Assembly: GCA_964390905.1 (NCBI GenBank)
Contig: CAYMLO010000023.1
Location: 1 to 64,000, forward strand
Direction: 5' to 3'
Source of the DNA: JAFGLZ01 sp964390905
Lineage (GTDB): Bacteria > Planctomycetota > Phycisphaerae > UBA1845 > JAFGLZ01
Length of the DNA stretch: 64,000 nucleotides
Both the position numbers and the translations under genes were made by a program. Of the stretch, positions 1 to 7,579 are shown piece by piece. Position 1 is the first letter of the stretch, and the number at the start of each line of letters is the position of its first letter. The notes under the pieces are model-generated. The model searched no databases. It was not told the DNA's origin and saw nothing but the letters and a program-made list of their open reading frames with translations.

Positions 1-1342
1 CGAAGAAGAACTCGATGCTGCTGCTGATGCTCTTGCTGTTGACCAGTTCGGCGATCTTGCCCAGCTCGTCCGGGTTCTTCAGGCTCATGCGCTCCTGGAC
101 CGTCCGGCGGAGCTTCAGGAACCCCTTGCGCAACTCCTCGGACGCCAGCTCGTCGATCGTTCGCAGGCGACGGTTGCCCAGGTGGTCGATGTCGTCCACG
201 TCGTACTGGCTGTCGCCGGTTCGCAGCAGTAGCAGGTACTTGAGCGAATGAACCAGATCCCCCACTTGCAGCGTCATCTCGGATTCGGGAATGCCCTGTT
301 CGAACTTCCGGTTCAGCCGGAACCTGCCGACCCGTCCCAGCCGATAGCGGTTCTCATCGAAGAACTTCTCCTGGAACAGCTTCCGCGCCCGATCCAACTG
401 CGGGGGGTTGCCCGGACGGAGCCGAGCGTAGATCTTCAGCAATGCCTCCTCGTGGTTCCGACTCGTGTCCTGAGCCAGCGTGTTCATGATCAACGGATCC
501 TGCACCCCGCCGATCACGTCAACCTGCTTGAGACCGCTGGCTTGAATGGCCTCTATCTGGTCGCCCAACTGGCACCCCGCCCGAACCAGCTCCTCGCCGC
601 TCTCCTCATCAACAATCGTCGTCGCCGCGTACATGTCCGGCTTGAGCGACCCGACCTTCGCACTCTTGATCACATCGCCGTAGAACTCCGTGATGATCGA
701 CTCGTCCGTGCTGTACTTCTCGTCCATCGCCCGCAGAAACGTGGTCCCCGGGATCTTGCTCGACTGGTCTATCCGGACGCTCAGCTCGTCCTTCCGCGTC
801 ACGTTGATCTCGATCCAGCTCCCACGCTCCGGGATGATGCGACAGGCGTGCAGCGCCCGGTCGCCCTCCGCTGACTCCTTTACGAAGTCCACGCCGGGAG
901 AACGATGCAACTGCGAGACGATCACGCGCTCGGCCCCATTGATGATGAACTCCCCGCCTCCGATCATCGTGGGCAACTCGCCGAGGTAGATGTCCCCCTC
1001 CAGGACCTCGCCCTTGTCCTTGCGAACCAGCCGGCAGAAGATCCGGAACGGCTTGCCGTACGTCAGCCGCAGCTGTCGGCATTCGTCCGGATCGTGTCGG
1101 GGCTCGCCCAGATCGTAGTACAGGTACTCCAGCGACATGTTCTCGTCGTAGCTGACGATCGGGAACACCTCCTGAAGCAGCGCTTCCAGACCGACGTTCG
1201 CACGCTTCTCCCCGCGATTGACGGGGTCCACGTCCGCCTGGAGGAACCGCTGGTAGCTCTCGGTCTGGATCTGGATCAGGTTCGGGATCGGCAGGGCGTC
1301 GCCTACCTTGCTGAACGAACGTACTGTCACTTCGCTGACCAT
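1..1342 (-). CDS. rpoB: DNA-directed RNA polymerase subunit beta, N-terminal part (cut by window edge)
   Basis: This is the beta subunit of RNA polymerase, forming one half of the catalytic cleft. The reading frame starts at ATG 1342 (MVSEVTVRSFSKVGDALPIP) and stays open to base 2, giving about 447 codons. The N-terminus carries the usual PNLIQIQTESYQRFLQ segment. The last visible residues, LVNSKSISSSIEFFF, align with the bacterial stretch just before the rifampicin-resistance cluster, so that cluster and the rest of the gene lie outside the window. A Shine-Dalgarno-like AAAGGGA sits about six bases before the ATG. The gene lies downstream of rplJ and rplL in the standard order but has its own candidate promoter at 1623-1650. 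Identity is very secure; the gene is partial only because of the window. Confidence 0.97.
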   Translation of the reverse strand, partial: MVSEVTVRSFSKVGDALPIPNLIQIQTESYQRFLQADVDPVNRGEKRANVGLEALLQEVFPIVSYDENMSLEYLYYDLGEPRHDPDECRQLRLTYGKPFRIFCRLVRKDKGEVLEGDIYLGELPTMIGGGEFIINGAERVIVSQLHRSPGVDFVKESAEGDRALHACRIIPERGSWIEINVTRKDELSVRIDQSSKIPGTTFLRAMDEKYSTDESIITEFYGDVIKSAKVGSLKPDMYAATTIVDEESGEELVRAGCQLGDQIEAIQASGLKQVDVIGGVQDPLIMNTLAQDTSRNHEEALLKIYARLRPGNPPQLDRARKLFQEKFFDENRYRLGRVGRFRLNRKFEQGIPESEMTLQVGDLVHSLKYLLLLRTGDSQYDVDDIDHLGNRRLRTIDELASEELRKGFLKLRRTVQERMSLKNPDELGKIAELVNSKSISSSIEFFF

Positions 1343-1729
1343 TGCACGTCCCTTTCGTAATGGTCTGCCTTCACAGAACGTCTGCTGCTGCGGACGGCCT
1401 GATGACGCACTCAAACCCCACTGGACGCACGGCCCATCATCTTTGCGCCTGGAGGAACCTTGTCACGGCCCAATCCGTCACACTAACTGCTATTCGAGGG
1501 ACGCTACGATCCGGCAGGTGCCATCTGTTCGGTCGGCTGTCCCAAAACGAGGCGCTCTTGACAACGCCCCTCACCGACCTGTCTCGCACCCACGCGGCAA
1601 GGACTGCTTGAGGTAAACCCTTATTATACCCTATGCTACGCCGACTGCAAGGGAAGGTTCCGCCCATTTGAAGATTCTGCCGGGGGCCTCGCTCCCCCCA
1701 GGGCCGAATCCCTAACGGTTGCGGCCGAA
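1343..1729 (-). other. rplL-rpoB intergenic region, long candidate rpoB leader
   Basis: 387 bases without a convincing gene. Next to the rplL stop is a short hairpin, GGGGG-CCTCGCT-CCCCC around 1682-1698, with no T-tract, so it is at best an attenuator or processing site. After the candidate promoter, about 270 bases remain before the rpoB ATG. I see no conserved riboswitch or known ribosomal leader in them. Confidence 0.4.
1623..1650 (-). promoter_or_regulatory. Candidate rpoB promoter (TTGCAG-16-TATAAT)
   Basis: Read on the minus strand, a perfect -10 hexamer TATAAT (1628-1623) is preceded by TTGCAG (1650-1645) with a 16-base spacer. It lies between rplL and rpoB and would start transcription near 1616. 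Its role is inferred from sequence only. Confidence 0.5.
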
Positions 1730-2155
1730 CTACTTGCCCACCACCTCCACGGTGGCGCCGGCCTCTTCGAGCTTCTTGGCAAGCTCGTCGGCCTCTTCCT
1801 TGCTCAGGCCCTCCTTGACCTCCTTGGGGGCGGCATCCACGACGGCCTTGGCGTCCTTCAGGCCCAAGCCCGTGGCCGCACGCACCTCCTTGATGACCGC
1901 GATCTTCTTGTCCCCCGCTGCCTTCAGCACCACATCGAAGGACGTCGGTCCGGCATCCTCCTCGGCGGCCCCGCCTGCCGCGCCGCCCGGCGCCGCAATC
2001 GCCACCGCGCCGCCAGCCGGCTCGATCCCGTGGGCCTCCTTGAGGTAGTCCGCCAGCTCTTGTGCCTGTTTGGCGTTCAGCTCGACGATCTTGTCGCCCA
2101 GCTCCTTGGTCTCGGCCGAGAACTCCCGGGCCTCTGCTTGTGTGTCGTCAGACAT
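1730..2155 (-). CDS. rplL: 50S ribosomal protein L7/L12
   Basis: Stalk protein of the large ribosomal subunit that recruits translation GTPases; it binds L10 as dimers. The 141-residue product has an N-terminal dimerisation helix region, an Ala/Gly/Pro-rich hinge around residues 46-66, and the conserved C-terminal domain from TSFDVVLKAAGDKKIAVIKEVR, including GLGLKDAKAVVDAAPKEVKEG. It is somewhat longer than the usual 120-128 residues because of about a dozen extra acidic residues at the N-terminus. It follows rplJ by about 196 bases and precedes rpoB, as in most bacteria. Confidence 0.97.
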   Translation of the reverse strand: MSDDTQAEAREFSAETKELGDKIVELNAKQAQELADYLKEAHGIEPAGGAVAIAAPGGAAGGAAEEDAGPTSFDVVLKAAGDKKIAVIKEVRAATGLGLKDAKAVVDAAPKEVKEGLSKEEADELAKKLEEAGATVEVVGK

Positions 2156-2351
2156 CCTGGGTCTACTCCACGTCTACGCGTTTCTGCATCGGTCGGCCTG
2201 ATAGCGAACCTCCCGGTGAGGTCCTTTAACCCCGCCCGACCTGAGCCGAGCACACGGGACAATCGGCAGCCGACACGCTGTTCGCTTTCGGATCAACACG
2301 CACCAGGCCGACGGGATGTCGCCGACCGATGGCGCGCTCGCGCCCGCGGCG

Positions 2352-2879
2352 CTACGCCGCCTGGCTCGCCTCCTCCTTCTCCGCGATCGCCTTCACACAG
2401 CCCGCCACCCTCGCCCACGGACCCGTGATCTGCCCGCAAACACGTCGCCAGGGCGACAGGATCAGCATCAGCACTTCACCCTGAAGCTCGGCGCGGCTCT
2501 TCATCTTCGCCATCTCGACCACGGGGATCAGCTCGCCGTCCCCCTCGATCACCCCGAACTTCAACGAAATGGCCTTCATCTCCGCGGCCAGGCGGACCAG
2601 CTCCTTGGCGACGTCGATGATCGAGTCGCCACCGGTGACGAACGCGCACGGACCTTCCAGACCCTTGCCCACGACGTCCAATGGGCCGCCTTCGAACGCC
2701 CGACGGGCCAGGGAGTTCTTGACCACGTGTAGCCGGACGCCCTTCTGCCGCAACTCCCCGCGCAGGCGGTGCGTGGCGTTGGCGTCCAGCCCGGTCAGGT
2801 CTAGCACGCACAGGCTGTTCACGCCTTCGTACCAATTCTTGTATTCGTCTGTGATTAGTTTCTTGGCCTTCCTACTCAT
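2352..2879 (-). CDS. rplJ: 50S ribosomal protein L10
   Basis: L10 anchors the L7/L12 dimers to 23S rRNA at the stalk base. The 175-residue product begins MSRKAKKLITDEYKNWYEGV and contains the family stretch LRQKGVRLHVVKNSLARRAFEG, then VTGGDSIIDVAKELVRLA, and ends in a helical tail for L7/L12 binding. The usual upstream rplK-rplA genes are absent; the next gene upstream is an unrelated lipoprotein. A candidate promoter at 2940-2969 lies directly before it, suggesting that rplJ-rplL are transcribed separately. If so, the leader is only about 55 bases, which leaves little room for a classical L10 autoregulatory leader. Confidence 0.95.
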   Translation of the reverse strand: MSRKAKKLITDEYKNWYEGVNSLCVLDLTGLDANATHRLRGELRQKGVRLHVVKNSLARRAFEGGPLDVVGKGLEGPCAFVTGGDSIIDVAKELVRLAAEMKAISLKFGVIEGDGELIPVVEMAKMKSRAELQGEVLMLILSPWRRVCGQITGPWARVAGCVKAIAEKEEASQAA

Positions 2880-2939
2880 GCCACACCCATCTCAGGGACA
2901 ACCTCTCCTGCTGCTCCGAACCGCAACGAAAAGAATCAC

Positions 2940-2969
2940 TATTTAACCACGCCGCGGGCACCGCGTCAA
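2940..2969 (-). promoter_or_regulatory. Candidate rplJ-rplL promoter (TTGACG-18-TAAATA)
   Basis: On the minus strand TTGACG (2969-2964) and TAAATA (2945-2940) are separated by 18 bases. The site lies 60-90 bases before the rplJ ATG, in a short AT-richer patch between the lipoprotein stop and rplJ. Confidence 0.45.
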
Positions 2970-3061
2970 GGCCATTTTGGCTTGCGCTCGACGCGAAGAA
3001 ACAAACCACGCCCAACAGATCGCGGGAGGCACTCGGAACGGGGCCGCCCGAACCCCCGAAT

Positions 3062-3712
3062 TCACCGGGGGCCTTGTCGATCCGGAGGACGCGTGTATCT
3101 CGGCATGGGACCGAGTTCGCGGCGTAGCCCACCCAGGATGGCCAGCACGCGACTCTTGTCGCGCTTGGCGCGAAACTTCCCACTGATCTGCGCCTGGCCC
3201 AGCAGATCCTTGGGGCGACCCACGCGACGCAACGGGGCCAGCTCCCCCGACTCAATCTGGCCCGTCAGATATCGCTTCAGCCAGTCCATCTTGAACGTGA
3301 TGAACCCTCCCCCCTCGTAGCTGATGCTGACCGGCCCGGTGCCAATCATGTAGCAAATCGTGGCGTTGCACTGCGTCGGCTCGACGAACGTCCGCCCCGG
3401 AATCGGCTGCCAGAACGCGTTGATGTGGACGATCTGCCGGATCACCTGCGACGGGTCCACCGTAGACGGCTTGACGCTGCGGAACACAAGGTCGAGGCTG
3501 CCTCGGGCATCGTGACTGAAGCAGGCCTCCTCGAACCGCTCGAACAGGTCGGTGGTCTCGCCGTCCGGATCGAACGAGCGGATCTGTAGCCTGGTGGTGC
3601 GGCTGCTGCACCCTGCCAGCAGCAAGAGCAGCGCGACGCCTGGTTGAAGCGTCCTGCGAAACGGCAGGCGCCATCGGGCCATCGGCCTCATCGGGTGGAA
3701 GTCAGATGTCAT
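3062..3712 (-). CDS. Predicted lipoprotein of unknown function
   Basis: The product (about 216 residues from ATG 3712) has a basic start, a hydrophobic stretch and a clear lipobox, LLLLAGC, followed by SSRTT, so it should be a lipid-anchored envelope protein. The mature part includes DLFERFEEACFSHDARGSLDLVF and YEGGGFITFKMDWLKRYL; I recognise no domain. The chosen start overlaps the end of the upstream amidohydrolase-like gene by 11 bases (ATGACATCTGA), suggesting translational coupling. In-frame ATGs at 3691 and 3682 are alternatives. It sits immediately upstream of the rplJ promoter, but a link to ribosome genes is not implied. Confidence 0.75.
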   Translation of the reverse strand: MTSDFHPMRPMARWRLPFRRTLQPGVALLLLLAGCSSRTTRLQIRSFDPDGETTDLFERFEEACFSHDARGSLDLVFRSVKPSTVDPSQVIRQIVHINAFWQPIPGRTFVEPTQCNATICYMIGTGPVSISYEGGGFITFKMDWLKRYLTGQIESGELAPLRRVGRPKDLLGQAQISGKFRAKRDKSRVLAILGGLRRELGPMPRYTRPPDRQGPR

Positions 3713-4616
3713 CGTCCAGGACCGAGCTGGGACCGCTCTGCTCGCGGTCCGTGGGCGGTGGTGGGATCCCCAGCAAGTCCAGCGCGTTGCACTCGACGAC
3801 GGCACGGAGCTGTTCTCGCGGGATCATTGGCAGACTCGTTCCGTGGCTGATCTGGTTAATGCTATAGAGCGACTCGATCGCGCCGGCGGCCGAGGCGAAC
3901 GGAAACCCACTGCCGAATAGCAGCTTGCCCATGACCCCGAACTCGTGGGCCGACAGCAACGCGTTGTACGCACACCAGGGTCGACGGACGAGTCTACTGA
4001 TGTCCGCGTACACGTTGGGTTGCTTGGCCAACAGGGCGATGCATTCGTCCACCCAGGGGTGCCCCATGTGCGCGACGATGATCGTAAGACCGGGCAGCTC
4101 GCGAGCCACTTCATCGAGCAAGAACGGCCGGCCATACGCCATCTTGGTGGCGACCGCCGGGCACGTCCCCTGGTGGAACAGGACCGGCATCTCCAGACGG
4201 GCCGCCTCGGCCAACACCCGCAGCGCCCCTGTGCTCGAAGGATGGAAGTCCTGTGCGGGCGGCGCCACGGCAATGCCCTTGAATCCCAGCTCGTCGTGCG
4301 CGCGCTGGATCTCCTCGATCGCCTCCAGCGGCTCGGACGGGTCAACCCCGGCGAATCCGATCATCCGGTTGCTGTGGGCGCGAACGTAGTCCGCCACGAA
4401 GTCGTTCGGGACATCCGCCTGGAGGTAGGCACTGCGGAACCCCAACACGATCGCCTTATCCACGGGGCGGCAGGCGAGTTGGTGCTGTTCCGGCGTGGCG
4501 TCTGGGACACGATCCGCACGCGCCGGCCGGGGACGCGTGCTGACCGCGTGCCCGGACGCTGCCTGGCCCAGCTGGGCCGGGGATTCCCAAAGGTGCGTGT
4601 GACAGTCGACGATCAT
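3702..4616 (-). CDS. Amidohydrolase family 2-like protein with degenerate active site
   Basis: TIM-barrel metal-dependent hydrolase of the amidohydrolase-2 type (PF04909). The start MIVDCHTHLW at 4616 places the metal-binding HxH at residues 6 and 8; an earlier in-frame ATG would add an arginine/proline-rich extension with no family character. Other conserved positions are VLFHQG (His148) and IIVAHMGHPW (His183). Where the family normally has FGSDYPF with the catalytic, metal-binding aspartate, this protein has FGSGFPF (Gly237). It may therefore have altered or lost hydrolase activity. The 304-residue length is normal. Its stop overlaps the start of the following lipoprotein gene. Confidence 0.85.
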   Translation of the reverse strand: MIVDCHTHLWESPAQLGQAASGHAVSTRPRPARADRVPDATPEQHQLACRPVDKAIVLGFRSAYLQADVPNDFVADYVRAHSNRMIGFAGVDPSEPLEAIEEIQRAHDELGFKGIAVAPPAQDFHPSSTGALRVLAEAARLEMPVLFHQGTCPAVATKMAYGRPFLLDEVARELPGLTIIVAHMGHPWVDECIALLAKQPNVYADISRLVRRPWCAYNALLSAHEFGVMGKLLFGSGFPFASAAGAIESLYSINQISHGTSLPMIPREQLRAVVECNALDLLGIPPPPTDREQSGPSSVLDDDI

Positions 4617-4799
4617 GGTTTGCCGACACCCGCCCTCTGCGAGCGAGCCGTATCTCCACCCCCGTCGGGGCGGTCCTGGTTTATAGCAGCGAACGTGGGG
4701 GCTGGTCAAGCCAGCGCCGAAAACGGCTCGGCGCTTCGGCGCTCCGGGGGCCTCGCGCCCGAGTCAGATCACCCGGTTTATGCCCGCGCCAAGCAAAGA

Positions 4800-4825
4800 A
4801 AGCCCCCTGGTCACCCAGGGGGCTT
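4800..4825 (-). terminator. Stem-loop terminator after PEP-CTERM gene 1
   Basis: Perfect 11-base inverted repeat AAGCCCCCTGG / CCAGGGGGCTT with a four-base loop, 50 bases past the stop of the PEP-CTERM gene. The same stem recurs at 6228-6256 after the second PEP-CTERM gene. The following minus-strand bases are T-rich only briefly. Confidence 0.75.
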
Positions 4826-4876
4826 CGTCTACATCATCGAATAGGTTCTTGCGGCAAGCCCTGGCAGACGCCCACC

Positions 4877-5890
4877 TTACTTACGGCGTCGGGTCAGGGC
4901 GAACAGCGCACCGCCCAGGCCAAAGACGGCCAGCGTCATCGGCTCGGGGACGATGTCTTGAATCGTGTCGTACAGATCAACGCCCACGTTGTCGACCGTC
5001 AGCTGGCCGTCAAAGTCGTAGTTGAAGTTGACCTTGTAGTACGGGTTCTTGCTGCCCCCGTACGTGTTGATCGTCTCCGACCCCGCCGTGGTGAACGGGA
5101 CATCGATCGCCTCGTCCAGCCCCGTCGCGATGTGGACCGCCACGTCTTTCGGCCAAACGCCTTCGGTGCCCAGCTCGGTCAGCGTCATCTGGCCCGGCAG
5201 CGGGATGCCAGTCAGGCTCTCGCTCCCACTCAGGCTGACCAGCTCGCCCAGATCGATCGTGAACAGGCCCATGACCTCGAGTTCGCCGTCGACCGCGATG
5301 TTGTACCCGGCCGTCGCGTTCCCGACCCACAGACCGTTGTAGGTGGCCGATCCCACCAGAGGCCAGTAGAACTGACCGTTGGGGCCGGTGGTGATCCCGC
5401 CCGTCTTCAGGAAGTCGAGCTGCGTGATCTGACCGGTCGCATCCAACCGGATCTCCACGTCCACCAGACCGCTCACGTCACCGGTGAGCTTCACCTGGTC
5501 CAACGCCAAGTTCTGCGCCGAGCCGCCCAGCAGATCGACGTCGAGCGCGCCAAGACTGCCGTTGTCCAGCGTGGTGAACAGCCGCTCGAAGCTCACCTGA
5601 CCGGTGCCGGTCGGATCCTTGGCCACATTGATCGTGTCCGGGTTCGTGCCGAGCCCCACCGTCTGGTTGTTGAACGAGATCGTCACACTCGCCCACGTGC
5701 TGAACGGCCAACCGACCCAGCTATAATAGGTTCCATTGCCACCCACCGTAGCCGATCCGCTGGCGGTCAAGCTTGCCGTCAGCGAGTCGCCGCTGGCGCT
5801 AAAACCGATCCCCGGGCTGACCATGTCTGCGGACGCCCCCGCCGCCACGCTCAGCACCGCCGCGAGCCCTATCAAACCTACCTTCCCCAT
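4877..5890 (-). CDS. PEP-CTERM sorting domain protein (paralogue 1)
   Basis: Secreted protein of 337 residues. ATG 5890 was chosen because GAGGAGG lies nine bases upstream and it gives a classical signal peptide (MGKVGLIGLAAVLSVAAGASAD). The C-terminus is a PEP-CTERM sorting signal: VPEP at the boundary, a hydrophobic helix and a final RRRK, the signature for exosortase processing. The middle is low in Cys and rich in Gly, Ser and Thr, in beta-sandwich style, with WVGWPFSTWASVTISFNNQT. It is a tandem paralogue of the gene at 6325-7323, with nearly identical central blocks. It has its own promoter (6056-6084) and terminator (4800-4825). The function of the ectodomain is unknown, and no exosortase gene is in the window. 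Confidence 0.9.
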   Translation of the reverse strand: MGKVGLIGLAAVLSVAAGASADMVSPGIGFSASGDSLTASLTASGSATVGGNGTYYSWVGWPFSTWASVTISFNNQTVGLGTNPDTINVAKDPTGTGQVSFERLFTTLDNGSLGALDVDLLGGSAQNLALDQVKLTGDVSGLVDVEIRLDATGQITQLDFLKTGGITTGPNGQFYWPLVGSATYNGLWVGNATAGYNIAVDGELEVMGLFTIDLGELVSLSGSESLTGIPLPGQMTLTELGTEGVWPKDVAVHIATGLDEAIDVPFTTAGSETINTYGGSKNPYYKVNFNYDFDGQLTVDNVGVDLYDTIQDIVPEPMTLAVFGLGGALFALTRRRK

Positions 5891-6055
5891 CGCAAGAACC
5901 TCCTCAAAAACCTGTGCACAAGACCACAACGCACAATCGAAACGCAACACGAAATGCTCACTGGCTGTCGGCAGGGACTCTAGGATGGGTTTGCGGCAAC
6001 GCAACCTTCCCCTGAACGCACTCCCTACCTCCTGCCACTCTCCCTTACGCTTACT

Positions 6056-6084
6056 ATTGTGCCCCCATGGCAGAGGAATGTCAA
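6056..6084 (-). promoter_or_regulatory. Promoter of PEP-CTERM gene 1 (TTGACA-17-CACAAT)
   Basis: Minus-strand consensus -35 TTGACA (6084-6079) and CACAAT (6061-6056) with a 17-base spacer, 166 bases before the ATG. The same spacing and distance recur upstream of the second PEP-CTERM gene. The downstream leader contains a conserved block (GGGAGAG, GCAGGAGGTA, GGAGTG, GGTTG, GCGTTGCC) shared by both. Confidence 0.65.
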
Positions 6085-6227
6085 CAGGCAAATCGTCGCA
6101 AAATAAAAAAACATGGGCCCGGTTCCGACGTCGCCCCCCTCCCAGCTCCGCACCCTCGCTTCCCCAACCTATCACCAGCGGCTCCCCGCTTGACAAACAC
6201 CCATCAAGGGGAGCCTACCCATGCAAA

Positions 6228-6256
6228 CAAGCCCCCTGGCACCTCCAGGGGGCTTG
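6228..6256 (-). terminator. Stem-loop terminator after PEP-CTERM gene 2
   Basis: Perfect 12-base inverted repeat CAAGCCCCCTGG / CCAGGGGGCTTG with a five-base loop, about 70 bases beyond the stop of the gene at 6325-7323. On the minus strand it is followed by TTTGCAT. It separates the two PEP-CTERM transcription units. Confidence 0.75.
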
Positions 6257-6324
6257 TTGAACCATCACGTCTGAGCCTTGTGGGAAGGCTGTTTTTTCGG
6301 ACCTACAACGTCCAGGCCAGACCC

Positions 6325-7323
6325 CTACCGTCGCCGACGGGCCAGGGCCAGCAACGCACCCCCCAACCCGAGCACAGCGATCGTGGCCGGCTCGGGCACG
6401 GCGTCGACGATCGTGTCGTACAAATCGATCGAGGCGCTGCCCACACCGAGCTGGCCACTCAGGCTGTAGTTGAAGCTCACCTTATAGTACGGGTTCTTGC
6501 TGCCCCCGTACGTGTTGATCGACTCTGACCCGCTCGTGCTGATCGGGATGTCGATCGCACCTGTCGCGGCGGAGATGTGGACCGCCACGTCCTTGTCATA
6601 CGGACCGGCCAACTCGGTCAGCGTCATCTGCCCGGGGGCGCTCACGGCCTCTGAATCGCTGCCACTGACCGTGACCAGATCGCCCAGGTCGACGGTCAGG
6701 AACCCGCCGATGTCGATCTCGCCCGCGACCGTGGCGGTGTAACTGCCCGAGACCGTCCCGCTCGGGTTGACGTCGTACGTGATCGAGGGGAACGACCCAC
6801 TGGCGTAGCTCCCCGTCGACCCGCCGGTCATGTTGAAGTCCAGATCGGTCACCGCTCCGTCCGTCTCCAACGTCACCGTCACCGGGACGCCCAGCCCCGT
6901 GACGTCACCGGTCAGCACGATGTCGTCCAGCGCCAGGCCCCAGCTCGCACCACCGTCGATGTCCACATCCAGGTCATCGAGCGTGCCCTGTGCCAGCGTG
7001 TCCTTCGCGACCTCGAACGAGACCAACCCGCTGCCGTCCGGATCCGAAGTCAGGCCGATCGTGTCGGGATTCGTCCCCAAACCCACGGTCTGGTTGTTGA
7101 ACGAGATCGTCACTTGTGCCCAAGTGCTGAACGGCCAGCCGACCCAGCTGTAGTAGGTTCCAGACCCGCCTACCGTCGCCGATCCGCTTGCGCTCAGGCT
7201 GGCGCTCCCATTTTGCGCAGTCCCGTCAAAACCCACACCAAATTGCTGGACAACGTGGGTGTATGCGCTTGCCCCGGCCGTGACCATCAGAACCACGGCC
7301 ACACCAACTCCTATCTTTCCCAT
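6325..7323 (-). CDS. PEP-CTERM sorting domain protein (paralogue 2)
   Basis: 332-residue secreted protein starting MGKIGVGVAVVLMVTAGASA, a signal peptide close to that of paralogue 1. It ends VPEPATIAVLGLGGALLALA plus RRRR, a PEP-CTERM signal with membrane helix and basic tail. The block from SGSATVGG through TYYSWVGWPFSTW and TISFNNQTVGLGTNPDTI is almost the same in both paralogues, while the middle has diverged. The start ATG 7323 has an AAGGAGGAAG ribosome site just upstream. Presence of a signal peptide and sorting helix implies surface or extracellular-matrix location after exosortase cleavage (family knowledge). The pair probably arose by a duplication that included promoter, leader, gene and terminator. 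Confidence 0.9.
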   Translation of the reverse strand: MGKIGVGVAVVLMVTAGASAYTHVVQQFGVGFDGTAQNGSASLSASGSATVGGSGTYYSWVGWPFSTWAQVTISFNNQTVGLGTNPDTIGLTSDPDGSGLVSFEVAKDTLAQGTLDDLDVDIDGGASWGLALDDIVLTGDVTGLGVPVTVTLETDGAVTDLDFNMTGGSTGSYASGSFPSITYDVNPSGTVSGSYTATVAGEIDIGGFLTVDLGDLVTVSGSDSEAVSAPGQMTLTELAGPYDKDVAVHISAATGAIDIPISTSGSESINTYGGSKNPYYKVSFNYSLSGQLGVGSASIDLYDTIVDAVPEPATIAVLGLGGALLALARRRR

Positions 7324-7488
7324 TACCGCTTCCTCCTTCCCTTGCTCAGGACCCCTCTCGACGAACTACGGCGCTCTGTTTAGACGTGATGGATCGCAGC
7401 CTAGTAGAAGTGGGGGGCAAACCGAAAGGCAACGCCAACCTTTCCCCAAACACTCCTTACCTCCTGCTGCTCTCCCGAACTGCCCTCC

Positions 7489-7517
7489 ATTGTGCCCCCC
7501 TGGTATGCCAAAGTCAA
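7489..7517 (-). promoter_or_regulatory. Promoter of PEP-CTERM gene 2 (TTGACT-17-CACAAT)
   Basis: Minus-strand TTGACT (7517-7512) and CACAAT (7494-7489), 17-base spacer, 166 bases before ATG 7323. Spacing, -10 and distance are identical to the promoter of paralogue 1. The intervening leader shares several blocks with that of paralogue 1. Confidence 0.6.
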
Positions 7518-7579
7518 TGCCCAAGACGTGTTTTTTTATCGGCCCGTAGAAGGGCGGCACCCACAGCCCGGGCGTCTTG

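Noticed and set aside
2880..3061. Classical L10 autoregulatory leader before rplJ
   Set aside because: If the promoter at 2940-2969 is right, the leader is only about 55 bases, and I could not draw the expected L10-binding structure.
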